Notes under the pieces: generated by a model
Databases searched by the model: none
What the model was told of the DNA's origin: nothing
The model's input: the letters and a program-made list of their open reading frames with translations, nothing else
Position numbers and translations under genes: made by a program
Part shown: one piece after another, positions 39,768 to 50,344 of the stretch
Layout of the letters: the number at the start of each line of letters is the position of its first letter
Position numbering within the stretch: the stretch's first letter is position 1
Assembly (NCBI GenBank): GCA_039105265.1
Contig: JAPFFF010000005.1
Coordinates: forward strand, 992,001-1,056,000
Direction of reading: 5' to 3'
Length of the DNA stretch: 64,000 nucleotides
DNA from: Tritrichomonas musculus
Lineage: Eukaryota > Parabasalia > Tritrichomonadida > Tritrichomonadidae

Positions 39768-41055
39768 ATTGTTGGCTATTTATGCATTCAATTTTATATA
39801 AAATTAAATATGTGAAACTTTTTGATTTGTGTAAATCATTCAAAAAGTTGTTAAACATTTAAATGTTTTGTTAAAATTAATATCTATTATCTCTTATTTT
39901 TGTTGTTTATTTTTCAATTGATATTAATTTCTTTGAAAGGCGTAACCTTCAAAAAGCTACTTCAATTTATTTTTATAAATTTTTCTGAAAGGTTAAGGGA
40001 ATAATAACAAACTTTTATTAATTTCAATTATATAAATTCAATGAGGTCTCTCAAAATTTATATATAAATTTATAGTTAAATCATTTTGTTTATTATTTTT
40101 ATGATTTTCTGAATTACAATTATTTATTTATTTCGACTGATTATAAATGAATTTCAATTTTTAAAATAAAAATCATAATTGAAAAGGAGATAAATTTATT
40201 ATTATTGATCGTTATGGTGAAATTTATATATTATTGACCTAAACTTTTTCCATAAAAACAACTATTCAATTATTTATTCTATGAGTTCATTGAATATTCA
40301 AAAGTTTACAAAAAACTTGTAAGTAGTTACATAAACACAATTCTGATGTTAAAGTTGTTCTACCTTAATTCTAAGAACCTCAGACATATAGAATAATTCT
40401 CAGACATTTTTGAGAAAACTCACTGATAGACTTTCAATTTTTTTCAAAAAACTTTCAAAATTCCTACTTTTTCAATGTAAAATAAAAAGGTCAAATATCA
40501 TTGTCTATTCAAATCATTGAGCAAATATACTCTTAAAATTAATCTATAGATTGAATAAATTCTTTCAAAAAATTAAAAAATTTCTCAAAAATGTCTGAGA
40601 TTAATTGAATATATCTGAGATTTTTGGAATTGCGGTAAAAAAGATAAGTCACCTCATATAAAAAGTTCAACTTTTTAATAGAATTTCTATAAAAACACGT
40701 TGGAAAGTGACCTTTCGTTTTTAAAATAGCTTTAGTTTTGTATCTTCTCAATTTTCAGTGCAGTGACAATTTTTTTGTATGAAAAAAAGACAAATAATTT
40801 TATACTTTTGTTTTTACTAATATAATGATTATAGATTTTATCTTAATTGCATATATCGTTAAATGTTAAATAAAACTTAATATTTTATTTATTTTTGTTT
40901 GATAAATAAGACTGAATAGGCATTCTTTTTCTTCTGATATGATTAGTTGAAATCATTAAGCTATTTTGGTAAATAATGAGCTGATTAGGTGTCAACTAGA
41001 TTTGTTTTTCAACCAATTTTTGTATATGAGATAAATCATATTCTCTAACTTTGAA
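39768..41055. other. Gene-free A+T-rich region
   Basis: 1.3 kb without a supported gene. Holds the inverted-repeat element at 40379-40619 (listed) and scattered CAAAAAGT words. Confidence 0.55.
40379..40619. repeat. 241-bp inverted-repeat (MITE-like) element with CTCAGA ends
   Basis: A 20-bp perfect inverted repeat, TCTCAGACATTTTTGAGAAA at 40398-40417 and its complement at 40581-40600, extends outward to CTCAGAYATAT ends at 40379 and 40619 with about five mismatches over 40 bp. The interior is A+T-rich. Its TTTTTGAGA core also occurs in the hairpins at 20882-21046. Confidence 0.6.
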
Positions 41056-42342
41056 TCACTCTAAAACATTAAAACTTATTTTTTCTGTGAATTGGCCATC
41101 TATGTTTTCAATTTTAACAATGATTCCGGCTGCTCTAAAAGCAGCCCTACAATTCATGGGAGTGCACATTTGGAACAATGCTTGATAGATCTTTATAATT
41201 TGATTAGCAGCTGATGAGAGACCAAATATGTTCTTAAAATTTGAAAGAAACCTCTTTGTACCTCCGAAAATAACTAAATCCAAAGGCTGTAATTGATCGG
41301 AGGCATGCGCCTCCAAATAATGAACAATAATATTTTCTTATTGTAGATTTATTTGATTAAATGCAATTTTGTGTGCAGGTAAACCGTCAGTAATAATAAC
41401 GGTTTTTCCATTATAATTATACTTAGCTCTTTGCCTATGGAGTTCAGGCAAAAAAACTTCATTTATCCATAGTAAAAAAGAGGCAGCATTTACAAAACCA
41501 GAGTCGGTTCCAACGATTTGCAATGAATCTTTAGGTAAGTAATTATAAAGAGAACAGTCTATCGTGCAACGTTGCTCAATGGCGAATTGTGGAGGACAAA
41601 AAAGTCCTGCTGGAGAAATGCAAGTAATAACTGAGGCCCGTTTTACTGATCTATCGACTGGATAGTGTGCATAAAGTGCATTAAAGTTATATGGAACAAT
41701 CACTGTTTTATCGTAAGAATCAGAATAATCTGTTTGTCCCATTTCATCAATATTTAGGCAAAAATTCATTGGAACACCTTCAATGACTCTTCTCATCTCC
41801 ATTAGGTTTGACTCGATACTTTCAATTGGAACTTCCATCCTGGAGCTTTCTAATGGTTTTGAAATACATGGGCGAAAAATTTCACCTAATTTGCCAAGGA
41901 TAAGTTTTCTGAGAGTATCCATTAATAGCATTTTACCAAAATTTTTGTATATGAAAAGCAAAACATCTTCATAAGCTGGGTATATCGGTGGCTTTTGAGA
42001 GTGCAGTCTAATGATCTCATCTTTTACAGCATTCAATTCTTCTTTTGTTAATGATAATGGCCGTCCATCAGACCTTTCTCCTCTTAAAAAGTTTAAATGA
42101 TGCCTCCTGATGACAAATCTTGTTTTCCCGAAGACTTTCCCAATACGTTCATAGGAGACGTATATTTTTTCGTTTCTAAGATAATAGCAGAGAATGCCTA
42201 TTTGGTTTGTGAATGTTTCTGCTATTTTGTAGAACATATCTTTGATGCCATCTTTGAAAGCATTGTCCTCAGCGGGTGATAATCCTTCAAATGGTGCAAT
42301 TATTTCCTGGCGTGGCAAGTATTTCGATTTGGTTATTTTCAT
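41056..42342 (-). pseudogene. pogo-like transposase interrupted by one nonsense codon
   Basis: 429 codons in one frame, from an ATG at 42342 to a TGA at 41056, apart from a single TAA at 41338-41340. The upstream part has an HTH region with KVFGKTRFVIRRHHLNFLRGERSDGRPLSLTKEEL, then LNIDEMGQTDYSD and VIITDGLPAHK. After the stop comes EAHASDQLQPLDLVIFGGTKRF, giving the third D with 35 positions from the second. It is the same branch as the intact element at 30126 but a different family, because the core sequences share little. Only one lesion and otherwise full length suggest a young death. Clear terminal repeats were not found. Confidence 0.75.
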
Positions 42343-42566
42343 CTAAAATAATGATGTGAAATGTAAAAACTATCAAAAAACGATAGAAGCTTTTGACCTT
42401 TTTATTTCACCTTTTTTATCAAAATTCAATTGAGCTGGATTTTCTAAATCTCCTCAGAAAATTGAATGAATAATCGCTAAAAAAAATAATTGTGAAAAAA
42501 TTATCAGAATTATTTCAATTGAGCTAGACTTTTTTCTATTGAGCTGGACTTTATCCCGATACTATA

Positions 42567-42830
42567 GACTGGATTCGATAAATCAGACCACTATTTCAAT
42601 GTTACATATAACTTATTGCATTCAATTTTAAAATTTGATTTTTCTTTCTTCAGAAATTACACACGATTTTCTCTCAAAACTGGTCTGATTAAAAAAAAAT
42701 TCAATTTGTGTTGTATTATTATTTTCGAAAAAAATATGATAATTGCTTTGTTTAGTTTTCAAGATTCATCCATTGTTTTTTATAAAAATTTGAGAGGTTA
42801 TTTGTCTGGTCCGAATTATCGAATCCAGTT
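42567..42830. mobile_element. 264-bp TA-flanked MITE
   Basis: Inverted ends (A/G)ACTGGATTCGATAA...GACCA at 42567-42590 and 42807-42830 match at about 21 of 23 core positions. TA sits immediately outside each (42565-42566 and 42831-42832), the target of Tc1/mariner/pogo elements. The interior is non-coding. It lies 225 bp upstream of the broken pogo-like gene. Related CAATTGAGCT words occur on both sides (about 42429, 42512, 42872), possibly an older enclosing repeat. Confidence 0.65.
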
Positions 42831-42962
42831 TACGATTAAGCTTTCAATTTTCTAAGAAAGTTCAGAAAGTATAGCTCAATTGAATTTTCTAAAAAAAGTT
42901 GAATTTATTAAGGCAAAATAAAAACGATAAAAAATAGAATATCCCTTCCCATTATTATTAAT

Positions 42963-43716
42963 TTTGCGTTCTACTAATAAGACATTAATGGCAACCCCAA
43001 AATATCATTCAGCCACTCCATTGAGAGATGGACTGTATTGAACTGTTGGTATAATTGCAATATTCATATTTATTATTTCATTTTCGACCTTTTCTGATTG
43101 ATGGATCTTACAATTATCTTCTATGAATACTATTTCACACTCTTTATTGCAAATAAATTTTCTTAAAAAGTTATTGATCTTTTTATAAAACTTAAAAAAC
43201 AATCATCATTTACAGACCTATCTTGAAAATTATATATAACACCAAATCCAGGAATAACGGGAGCAATTACTGATACAATGCATTTGCTTAAAGGAGATTG
43301 AATAACTGGACTAATTCCTTTATAAGCTCTTCCATATTTATTTCCTTCGCAAGCACTCTCAGACGCTTCATCTATGAATCCAAGAAGAATATTTTTCAAT
43401 GAATTTAGACAAGGTGACCGTGAAAACTCTGAGGCAAATGCAATTTCTATTGGAAGGAGAAAAAGTAGTTCTTTTTACTGAAAAATTTATTTTTGTAAAA
43501 TATCTATGTACTGTCCTTTCACAGATTTGTTTTTTTTGAATTTGGTCCCAATTTAGAATTCAGATACAATGCGATACTTGATGTAGAAATAATTGGGAAA
43601 TCTACAATAGGTGTTATTATACAATTAATTGTATCTTCTGATACTTTAATGGTTTCATCTCTTGATCCACCTCTTCGATCTGGAGGAAAATCATTCTTTA
43701 TGATATTTTCTTTCAT
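42963..43716 (-). pseudogene. Decayed Tc1/IS630-like transposase
   Basis: Read leftward there are three pieces in different frames. 43716-43519 encodes DRRGGSRDETIKVSEDT, a winged-helix-like region. 43399-43163 encodes FIDEASESACEGN...VIAPVIPGFGVIYNF, the first catalytic D segment. 43202-43005 encodes IVFIEDNCKIHQS and TVQYSPSLNGVAE, the second D and the terminal E of a DD~35E core. At least two frameshifts and a stop inside the last motif make it non-functional. Confidence 0.65.
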
Positions 43717-44885
43717 TTTAGGCGATGAAATTATTATGCAATATCAATTATGAAATTATAAATAACCTATATCTCACTCTTTTTTCTTATTTTGATTTTT
43801 CAATTTTTTTTATTAATATTTGAATTGGTAAAGTATTGTATTTATAAAAAAAATTGAAATTTTCAAATGTAAAGCGGTTATTACGATAAAGAACGTACAT
43901 TTTTATTCAATTTAAACGTCTATATTCAAAATTTTCTTGGCCGTCGTTCAAAAAGTTCAAACATGCTTCCAAAAAGTTGTGTGTATTAAAATTTTATACA
44001 AGCATATCATTATTTATTAATAAATGAGAATAGATTTTTATTATTGTACTCCGGCAATGAACCTGACTTTATTGCAATTTCGTCCACTCTAGCCCCAATG
44101 GTCATTGGAAGAACTACTTATCTTTATGCGATGTATCCCTCTCAAATATCAAATGGTGGAAGAAGCTACATGAAATGCTGAAATAAAATCTTATACAATA
44201 TATGATGAGCAAGTTGAACCTGTTTTTCATATCTACTTTTTATCAAATCATTTTAAAATTGTTATACTTTGTCATGTGCCAGGCTTTCCTTTAGTTGAAT
44301 TAAGTTCAAATGCTACATATATTCAGTATGCACAACTTTATAAAAAAGCTAGTTCAAGTAATTTCCAAAATACATTATATCAAGTTCGATTTACGCTTAA
44401 TTATTACATAGTGAATGAAAAAACCTCAACCACCAAATATCAGATCTCAACTGCCTCATTCTCTCTACTCAAAAAATAAAGCCAGATTGTATCCCAAAAA
44501 TCCTCAGCTAATTATTGAAAAAAAAATTCACAATTGATGCTCATTCAAAACAATAAACTCAAAATATTCTCAAAGACGCATCGGTTTCAATTCAATTACG
44601 AGGTATTTTAAATAATTTACCAGGCAAAGTAAAAGTTAATGTACACGCAAAAAATCAGATGAAAATCCATTTGAAAGTGATTATTCAATTCATGGATTCT
44701 CATGGATATGTCCTTGGGCAGTAGAAGCCATCAAAATATTTCAGTATATAGAACTTTAATGCTACATTCTCAATTCTCAAACCTTACGTTTGCTCAATAC
44801 CTCAAATAATAATCAATGGAATTTCGCTGCCACTAGTATTCATGGTTGGCCCTCAAGAAAATACAAGCTTATATTCTTCGTTTTA

Positions 44886-46517
44886 TAGTGTGGTGAAAAA
44901 GTTTTTGAATCAATTCTAACTCAATCAATATTGAACGATTTTAGTTTTTTTAATTTTAAATATTTAGATAATTAATATCTTTATAAGTTTAGATAATATC
45001 AAAATGAAAAAATTTTTATTGATGGAAATATTGAGTTTTAAAATAATCCGTGTTGACTAAATTTTTCAAAAAAATGTATATTTAATAAAAATAGTTCAAA
45101 CAGTTCAATCCTTGTATATTGAACAATATTTTAATATAAATCAATACATTGTTATGTGCTGTATATTTTGTTTTATAACAATTTAAAATATAATTTTTTT
45201 TGAAGGAATAAATTAATATTGTTTTGATATAATCAAAAATCTCATTTTTGGTGAAAAAAACATTAAAAAATTTATATTAAAATTAAAAAAATGTTATTTT
45301 ATTAAATTAAAAATCTGGATATTCCCCATTGCAATCTATTACTTTTTTAATTCTTTCAATCCATTCATTATATACTTGAATCCATGTTGATTCATCAATA
45401 TTTTGGATGATTTCAACCACTGCATCAATTAGCTCTTTTTGTGAGGAAAAACGGTTACCTTTCAATTTGTTCTTTAAGTAGCCATAAAGGAAGAAGTCAT
45501 TAGGGCTGATATCAGGGGAGTAAGGGGGATGTGGTAACCTTTCAATGTGTAATTCATTCATCTTTTGTTGTGCAACAATGGAATTGTGAGGCTTCGCATT
45601 GTCCATGTGCAATCGAACTTTATATGTTAAAATAGAGCCTTTAATATTATCGGCCGCTGTTTTAAGATGTGGAAGAATCTTGTTTGCGAAGTACTCTCCA
45701 GTAAAAGTTTCATTTTGAGGGAGAACGTTTACGTAAACTATGACTTTAATACAAAAAGCTGTAAAAAACATAACTTTTTCATCGTTAATTGCTTGAATAA
45801 CGTTTTCAGGCCTTTTCTGGCCACAAGACCAGAAACCGTCAGAACCATACTGCAAGAAGAACCAAGACTCATCAGCAGTGATCACTTTCATCGTTTGTCT
45901 TTTTGTTAATGAATGTAAAATTAATAGAAGTTCCTTCGATTGTTTCACTCTATTTGCTTTTTGAATTTCTGTAAGATCATGAGGAACCCAATGACAACAT
46001 AACTTTCTCATATTCAAATCTTCTGTCAAAATCCTTTTAACAGTATTTTTATCAATTTTCGCAATGCGTGCTATATAACGGCATGATGCGAATGGAAATT
46101 CGTCGATTAGTTTTTTGACTTCATCTATCTTTTCAAAAAGTTTGGGTCTTCCAGACCGAGGCAAATCAATAACAGTTTTTCTTCCTCTGTTAAATTGATG
46201 AACCCAATAATATATCTTGGGTGATGAAGGACATGCATCTTTATATGTTTCTTGCATGTAATAATAAATCTCTTGAGTGCTTTTTTTTTTTAAGCCATAA
46301 ACTATGAATAACATACCGAAATTCCATATTCTTTTTTTTTAAAAAATAAACGTATAATTTTTCAAAGCTTTATAACTTTTTATTAAATTATCATTTAATC
46401 ATATAATTAGAATATTTCAAGCAACATGTAATCCACTATTTATTTATTAAACATTTTTAAATAAAAAGTCAATATACAAAAAATTATAAAATATTCAAAA
46501 ACTTTTTCACCACACTA
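44886..46517 (-). mobile_element. Mariner transposon, structurally complete, nested in the MULE
   Basis: 1632 bp flanked by TA on both sides (44884-44885 and 46518-46519). Terminal inverted repeats start TAGTGTGGTGAAAAAGTTTT and match for about 25 bp. Joining of the flanks shows that insertion split a MULE reading frame (…SLYSSFY / NELLLFF…). It contains one full-length uninterrupted transposase gene. Confidence 0.92.
45307..46314 (-). CDS. Mariner transposase (DD34D)
   Basis: 335 residues, the normal length for mariner transposases. The N-terminal paired HTH covers residues about 1-110. The linker motif WVPHDLTEIQKANRV corresponds to the family's WVPHEL. The catalytic triad is visible in VITADESWFF, LHMDNAKPH and YSPDISPNDFFLYGYLK; the final two aspartates are separated by 34 residues, the mariner signature. 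Every key residue is present and no stop interrupts the frame. Similar mariners (Tvmar type) are known in Trichomonas. It may be active. Confidence 0.95.
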   Translation of the reverse strand: MLFIVYGLKKKSTQEIYYYMQETYKDACPSSPKIYYWVHQFNRGRKTVIDLPRSGRPKLFEKIDEVKKLIDEFPFASCRYIARIAKIDKNTVKRILTEDLNMRKLCCHWVPHDLTEIQKANRVKQSKELLLILHSLTKRQTMKVITADESWFFLQYGSDGFWSCGQKRPENVIQAINDEKVMFFTAFCIKVIVYVNVLPQNETFTGEYFANKILPHLKTAADNIKGSILTYKVRLHMDNAKPHNSIVAQQKMNELHIERLPHPPYSPDISPNDFFLYGYLKNKLKGNRFSSQKELIDAVVEIIQNIDESTWIQVYNEWIERIKKVIDCNGEYPDF

Positions 46518-47688
46518 TACAATGAATTGTTGTTATTTTTCAATGATCATTCTTTACTATTGAAGTTACCAGTTTTAAGTGACGGAGGAACAGCTTTCAA
46601 GAGTTTTGTTGATAATTACCAATTAATACCTTTTATGTGCATACATCATTTAGTAAAGAATATTAGTGCCAAATCTTTTCTTGGCATATTGGCAGCAAAA
46701 GTACTCATGTGGCAAACTGAAGAAATGTTCTTGAAAAATTTTCTAGACGCATTAGAAATTGCAAATTCTTATAAAAAAAATAGTACAACTGGTATCAATA
46801 AAAAGTTTCTAGACTCATGCTTCATGAAAGAAAGCCTAATTTAAATTGAAAACATTGAAATTGTACCTGATTTAGACAACAAGAAAGAAGAAATTGGAAA
46901 AACTGTTTTGTTTTCATAGAGGGCCAGTTGCAGCAGCTACAAACCATGCAGAAGGTTTTCATACACATCTAAAAATAATATCAAAAGAACGCAAAGGTAT
47001 TGTGTATAATTTGTTAAAACTTATAGAAAAAAAAATAAAAGGTACATAAAATATTCATCAGGATCCAGTGAATACAAGCCATCTACAAGAGTAAAAAAAA
47101 AACTTTTAAATATGAAAAATAGGTTTGAAGTTGAAACTGTCGATGTGTGTGACTGCAAAACAAATGCCCACAAGTGCTTGGAACTGATCTCCCTTGCATG
47201 CACCCAATTACAGACGATGCAATAATTCACATAAATTTCCCAAGACTGGATGAAGAAAAATTTATAAATACCTTTCATCCATCAATTGTATAATCTGAAT
47301 TAAATGGCGAAATATGTTACGATAGGTCAGATTCTGAACCTATCGTAAACGATAATAGTAATTATACTGATGAAATAAATGATTCCATTAAAAAAAATTA
47401 TGACTTAATGTTGCGCATACATTTAAAAGAGGATTTAAGTGAAAGCATAGCTAATTCACTAAAAAAAAATCATCAGAGAAGCATTTGCTTTAGGATTGAA
47501 AATAGATAATTTAAATGATTTTGTAAAGTTTTTAATGTCAGAATTATTACTTACATTAGTTAGTAACTTGGAATCTTCTTTCGAATTACGTAAGAACGAT
47601 ATGATTGGTAGATATTTTGCTATTACATGAATAAAAATATTGAATATAAATTAGTGATTATTAGTGATTATTTAAATTATCGATAAAT

Positions 47689-48380
47689 GTAGGCCTCATT
47701 TGAATTAGAATAGTTTTGTAGAAAAATATGAAGTGATAAAAGATTCTAACATTAGAATATTACATTGGTATCTTATTTAAATATAAATTTTATGATATTT
47801 TAATCAGTGTTTGCTTTCCTTCGGTAATGTTTGAATTCGCCACCATTCATCAACTATCTAGTCACGCTTCTGGAAAGTATTAATATTGTAACATTATGAA
47901 GAGAATAATAAATGATAGTTTAATCATGGTTTGCCTTCCTTCGGTAATGTTTGAATCCGCCGTCAGTCGTCGAGTAAGTCGTTGTTTTATTGTTCGATTT
48001 ATATTAAAATTATTAACAATTTTTGGTCTACCAATAAACGGCTCAAAATTTATTTTTCTATAGTTTACATTCTCACTTCATCCCGATGAATCATTTGATA
48101 CAAGACCTAAAATATCCCATTAAAAAGAATGTATTTTTATATTTTAACATTAAAATAAGCATAAATACATTATATTATGTATAATTAAATATTTTTAAAT
48201 CATTACTACCAATTAAAAAAAGATAAATCTGTTTGAGATCTCGAGATCTCGGTGATTGATTTCAAGTTGACAATTATTATTTTAATCGATAAACTCGATA
48301 TCTGATTTTTAAACTGATAATCGAGTATCAGATGTAACAAAATGACTTTTTTGGTATCTATTCTCAAAATGCAGGCCTAC
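47689..48380. mobile_element. ~690-bp non-autonomous element with TAGGCCT ends
   Basis: The left end TGTAGGCCTCATTTGAATTA (from 47689) continues GAATAG. The complement of the right end (48380 leftward) reads GTAGGCCTGCATTTTGAGAA and continues TAG, the same apart from small gaps. There is no long frame inside. The TGTAGGC start resembles the ends of the big palindrome at 27844-29438. It stops 130 bp before KIN17. Confidence 0.45.
47800..47970. repeat. Direct repeat with 119-120-bp period
   Basis: TTAATCA(G/T)GGTTTGC-like blocks sharing CCTTCGGTAATGTTTGAA(T/C)(T/C)CGCC occur at about 47800-47852 and 47919-47970. The more G+C-rich, well-kept sequence is unusual for this desert. Confidence 0.6.
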
Positions 48381-48511
48381 TTAAAAATCTCATTATGTTC
48401 ACTTTTTGAAACCAACTTTTGAAAAAGTGGAATTATATAGAAATTTTAAACTTTTGTTTGTAATTTAAAATTTTACGGTTGGCCTCAAAATATTATTAAA
48501 AAATTAGTAGA

Positions 48512-49216
48512 ATGATACCTCATAAGAAGCAAGAATGCAAAATCATATCAAAACAGCAAAAGTATGGGCAACTTCAAAAGTTAAAATGGTATTGTGAAAT
48601 TTGCCAGCATCAATGTAATGATGAACGAAGTTTTCGTGAGCATGTTCAATGCCAAAAGCATAGGATTATGATGTCTCATTTTCGAGCTAATAGCGATTCA
48701 ATTCTTCGTTCAAATTCTTTTGTATTCGAAAGTGTATTTATGAGCTGTTTAAAAAATCAGTTTCCTACTCGTGAAGTTTCGGCTAATGTTGTTTACACTC
48801 AAGTCATTCGTGATAAAAAACACGTCCACTTGAATTCAACGTATTGGGATTCTGTGCATGGTTTCTGCAAACACTTAGCAAATAATGGCAAAATTACAAT
48901 GAGAGAAACCGAGAGAGGCCCAGTTATTAAATATATACCAAAGGATATTGATGATACTGTTGATGAAGCCACAATCAAACAATTTGAAGATCAAAAAGTT
49001 GCAGAACTTGAAAGAGAGAAAAAAATTGTCAATAAGATGCTTCAAAATACTACAGCTGTTCCCCAAAGATCAACAATCTACGTTGAACCGCAAAAAGTTG
49101 ATGTTTTAATTGTTAAAGAAGTTAAAAAAACAGAAAAAAAGGTTTCATCTTTATTTTCCAAAGTTTCCAGACCAAAGAAAAAAGAAGAATTGGAGGAAGA
49201 AAATGATAAAAAATGA
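48512..49216 (+). CDS. KIN: KIN17-like DNA/RNA-binding zinc-finger protein
   Basis: 234 residues. KIN17 is a nuclear protein linked to DNA replication, damage response and splicing. The zinc finger uses C28, C31, H44 and H50 within LQKLKWYCEICQHQCNDERSFREHVQCQKH, close to human LQKLRWYCQMCQKQC. The winged-helix KIN17 domain follows (residues 52-150): VSANVVYTQVIRDKKHVHLNSTYWDSVHGFCKHLANNGK...VIKYIPKD, matching human NNIVYNEYISHREHIHMNATQWETLTDFTKWLGREG. The remainder is a charged coiled tail. The C-terminal KOW/SH3 pair of animal KIN17 is absent, as in several protists. Confidence 0.92.
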   Translation: MIPHKKQECKIISKQQKYGQLQKLKWYCEICQHQCNDERSFREHVQCQKHRIMMSHFRANSDSILRSNSFVFESVFMSCLKNQFPTREVSANVVYTQVIRDKKHVHLNSTYWDSVHGFCKHLANNGKITMRETERGPVIKYIPKDIDDTVDEATIKQFEDQKVAELEREKKIVNKMLQNTTAVPQRSTIYVEPQKVDVLIVKEVKKTEKKVSSLFSKVSRPKKKEELEEENDKK

Positions 49217-49558
49217 AACGCGGATTTGTTTGTTTATTTTCTATAAATTCTCAAATTAAAAATTATTAATTAAGCATATTTGAATGATTAAATTATTTTT
49301 AAAACCATAGTTTCAATAATTTTTTTTTTTTTAATATTGTTAGTGTACACAGATTAAAATAAAAGATAATTTTGTAATTATTAAAAACATTTAATAATAT
49401 ATATAAAAATAGAGCAATACGATTAATGATTAATGCAAAATACTTAAGAATAAAGTATACTGTTCTGGAAAGTGCATTTATACCGAAAAAAGTTTTTTTT
49501 TGTATATTTAATTTGAAATTATTAATCCTATTATTTGGTTTTTTGTTATAGGAAATAT
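49217..49558. other. Convergent intergenic spacer
   Basis: 342 bp of A+T-rich sequence with a T12-type run; nothing recognised. Confidence 0.6.
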
Positions 49559-50263
49559 TTAATCTTCGTCTTCATTATCTGAAACATCACTTTCATCCAT
49601 TTTTTCTTTATTTTCTATTTCATTTGTATAACGAAACTTTCGATTTTTAAAATTTGATGAAGTTTTTGTGTCATTGTGCTCAGAAAAAGAAGTACTCATT
49701 CCTTCACTTTTATTCATATTATTGATTTCATTTTTAATTGCTATAAAATCATGATCTCGTTGATCGGAAACATAAATACTAAATGTTTTCGGAGGACCTT
49801 GAGCAACCTTCTGCATAATTTGAGAATCTGGTGGGCATTTTGGTATGTCAAGTGAGGAGAAATCAAACTTCTTCTTTTTATCTTGATATAAATTTTTAAG
49901 CTCAGTTACAATATATGAATCGCACTTGAGCATTGTATTAAAAGTTCTTTCACAAAGTGATTTTTTTGAATTATCAAACTTTTTCTCAATGTCTTTGGAT
50001 ATATCTTCATGAAGGTTTTCAATCGTTAATAATTTCAACTCCTTTTCTTCACTAGCAATGCGCAATTTTTCGTGAGCTTCTTCTTCATTGATTTTATGAA
50101 TGGCAATTTGGCTAGGGTGAACTTTATTTAAAACTTGTAAATACTCATCTTCAAGACAAGCCATAGCTCTCTGAAAAACTAATAATTCATTTTTTTCAGG
50201 CTCTGGTAAATTTTGATCAATGGAAAAGTTTTTAATCTCATTGAAAATCGTTTGATTGCTCAT
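49559..50263 (-). CDS. Coiled-coil protein, possibly Sds3/BRMS1-like
   Basis: 234 residues. Residues about 25-130 form a long helix pair (DEYLQVLNKV...EEKELKLLTIENLHEDISKDIEKKFDNSKKSLCERTFNTMLKCDSYIVTELKNLYQDKKKKF). The order of heptads and the closing L-K-x-L-Y-x-x-K-K-K recall the Sds3-like domain of the Sin3 histone deacetylase complex, but similarity is only in pattern. The last 60 residues are disordered and end in an acidic tail (DESDVSDNEDED). The start is 81 bp from the divergent NAPE-PLD-like gene. Confidence 0.6.
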   Translation of the reverse strand: MSNQTIFNEIKNFSIDQNLPEPEKNELLVFQRAMACLEDEYLQVLNKVHPSQIAIHKINEEEAHEKLRIASEEKELKLLTIENLHEDISKDIEKKFDNSKKSLCERTFNTMLKCDSYIVTELKNLYQDKKKKFDFSSLDIPKCPPDSQIMQKVAQGPPKTFSIYVSDQRDHDFIAIKNEINNMNKSEGMSTSFSEHNDTKTSSNFKNRKFRYTNEIENKEKMDESDVSDNEDED

Positions 50264-50276
50264 TTTTGCTTACTAT

Positions 50277-50281
50277 AATGA
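50277..50281 (-). promoter_or_regulatory. Initiator element (Inr) of the coiled-coil gene
   Basis: TCATT on the minus strand, with the A at 50279, 16 nt before the ATG at 50263, inside the 81-bp divergent promoter. Confidence 0.45.
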
Positions 50282-50344
50282 AGGCGAATTGATAGGTGAA
50301 TAATTTTTTGAATTTAAATCTGTTCTTTAATTAGGTGAATACTA

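Larger units (their letters stand above)
44030..47680 (+). mobile_element. Decayed MULE-type (Mutator-like) element split by a mariner
   Basis: Fragments of one rightward transposase lie on both sides of the mariner. Left: LLYSGNEPDFIAISSTLAPMVIGRTTYLYAMYPSQISNGG (from about 44035), LCHVPGFPLVELSSNATYIQYAQLYKKA (from 44270), FSWICPWAVEAIKIFQYIEL and IINGISLPLVFMVGPQENTSLYSSFY (to 44885). Right: NELLLFFNDH...VLSDGGTAFKSFVDNYQLIPFMCIHHLVKNIS (from 46520), the D-G-G and C-x2-H blocks of a MULE catalytic domain. Later pieces run to about 47640. Many frame breaks occur, so the gene is dead. The limits are approximate because no terminal repeats were identified. Confidence 0.65.

Noticed and set aside
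44276-44479. Independent small gene encoding PGFPLVELSSNATYIQYAQL
   Set aside because: It is one fragment of the decayed MULE transposase; matching pieces lie before and after it.
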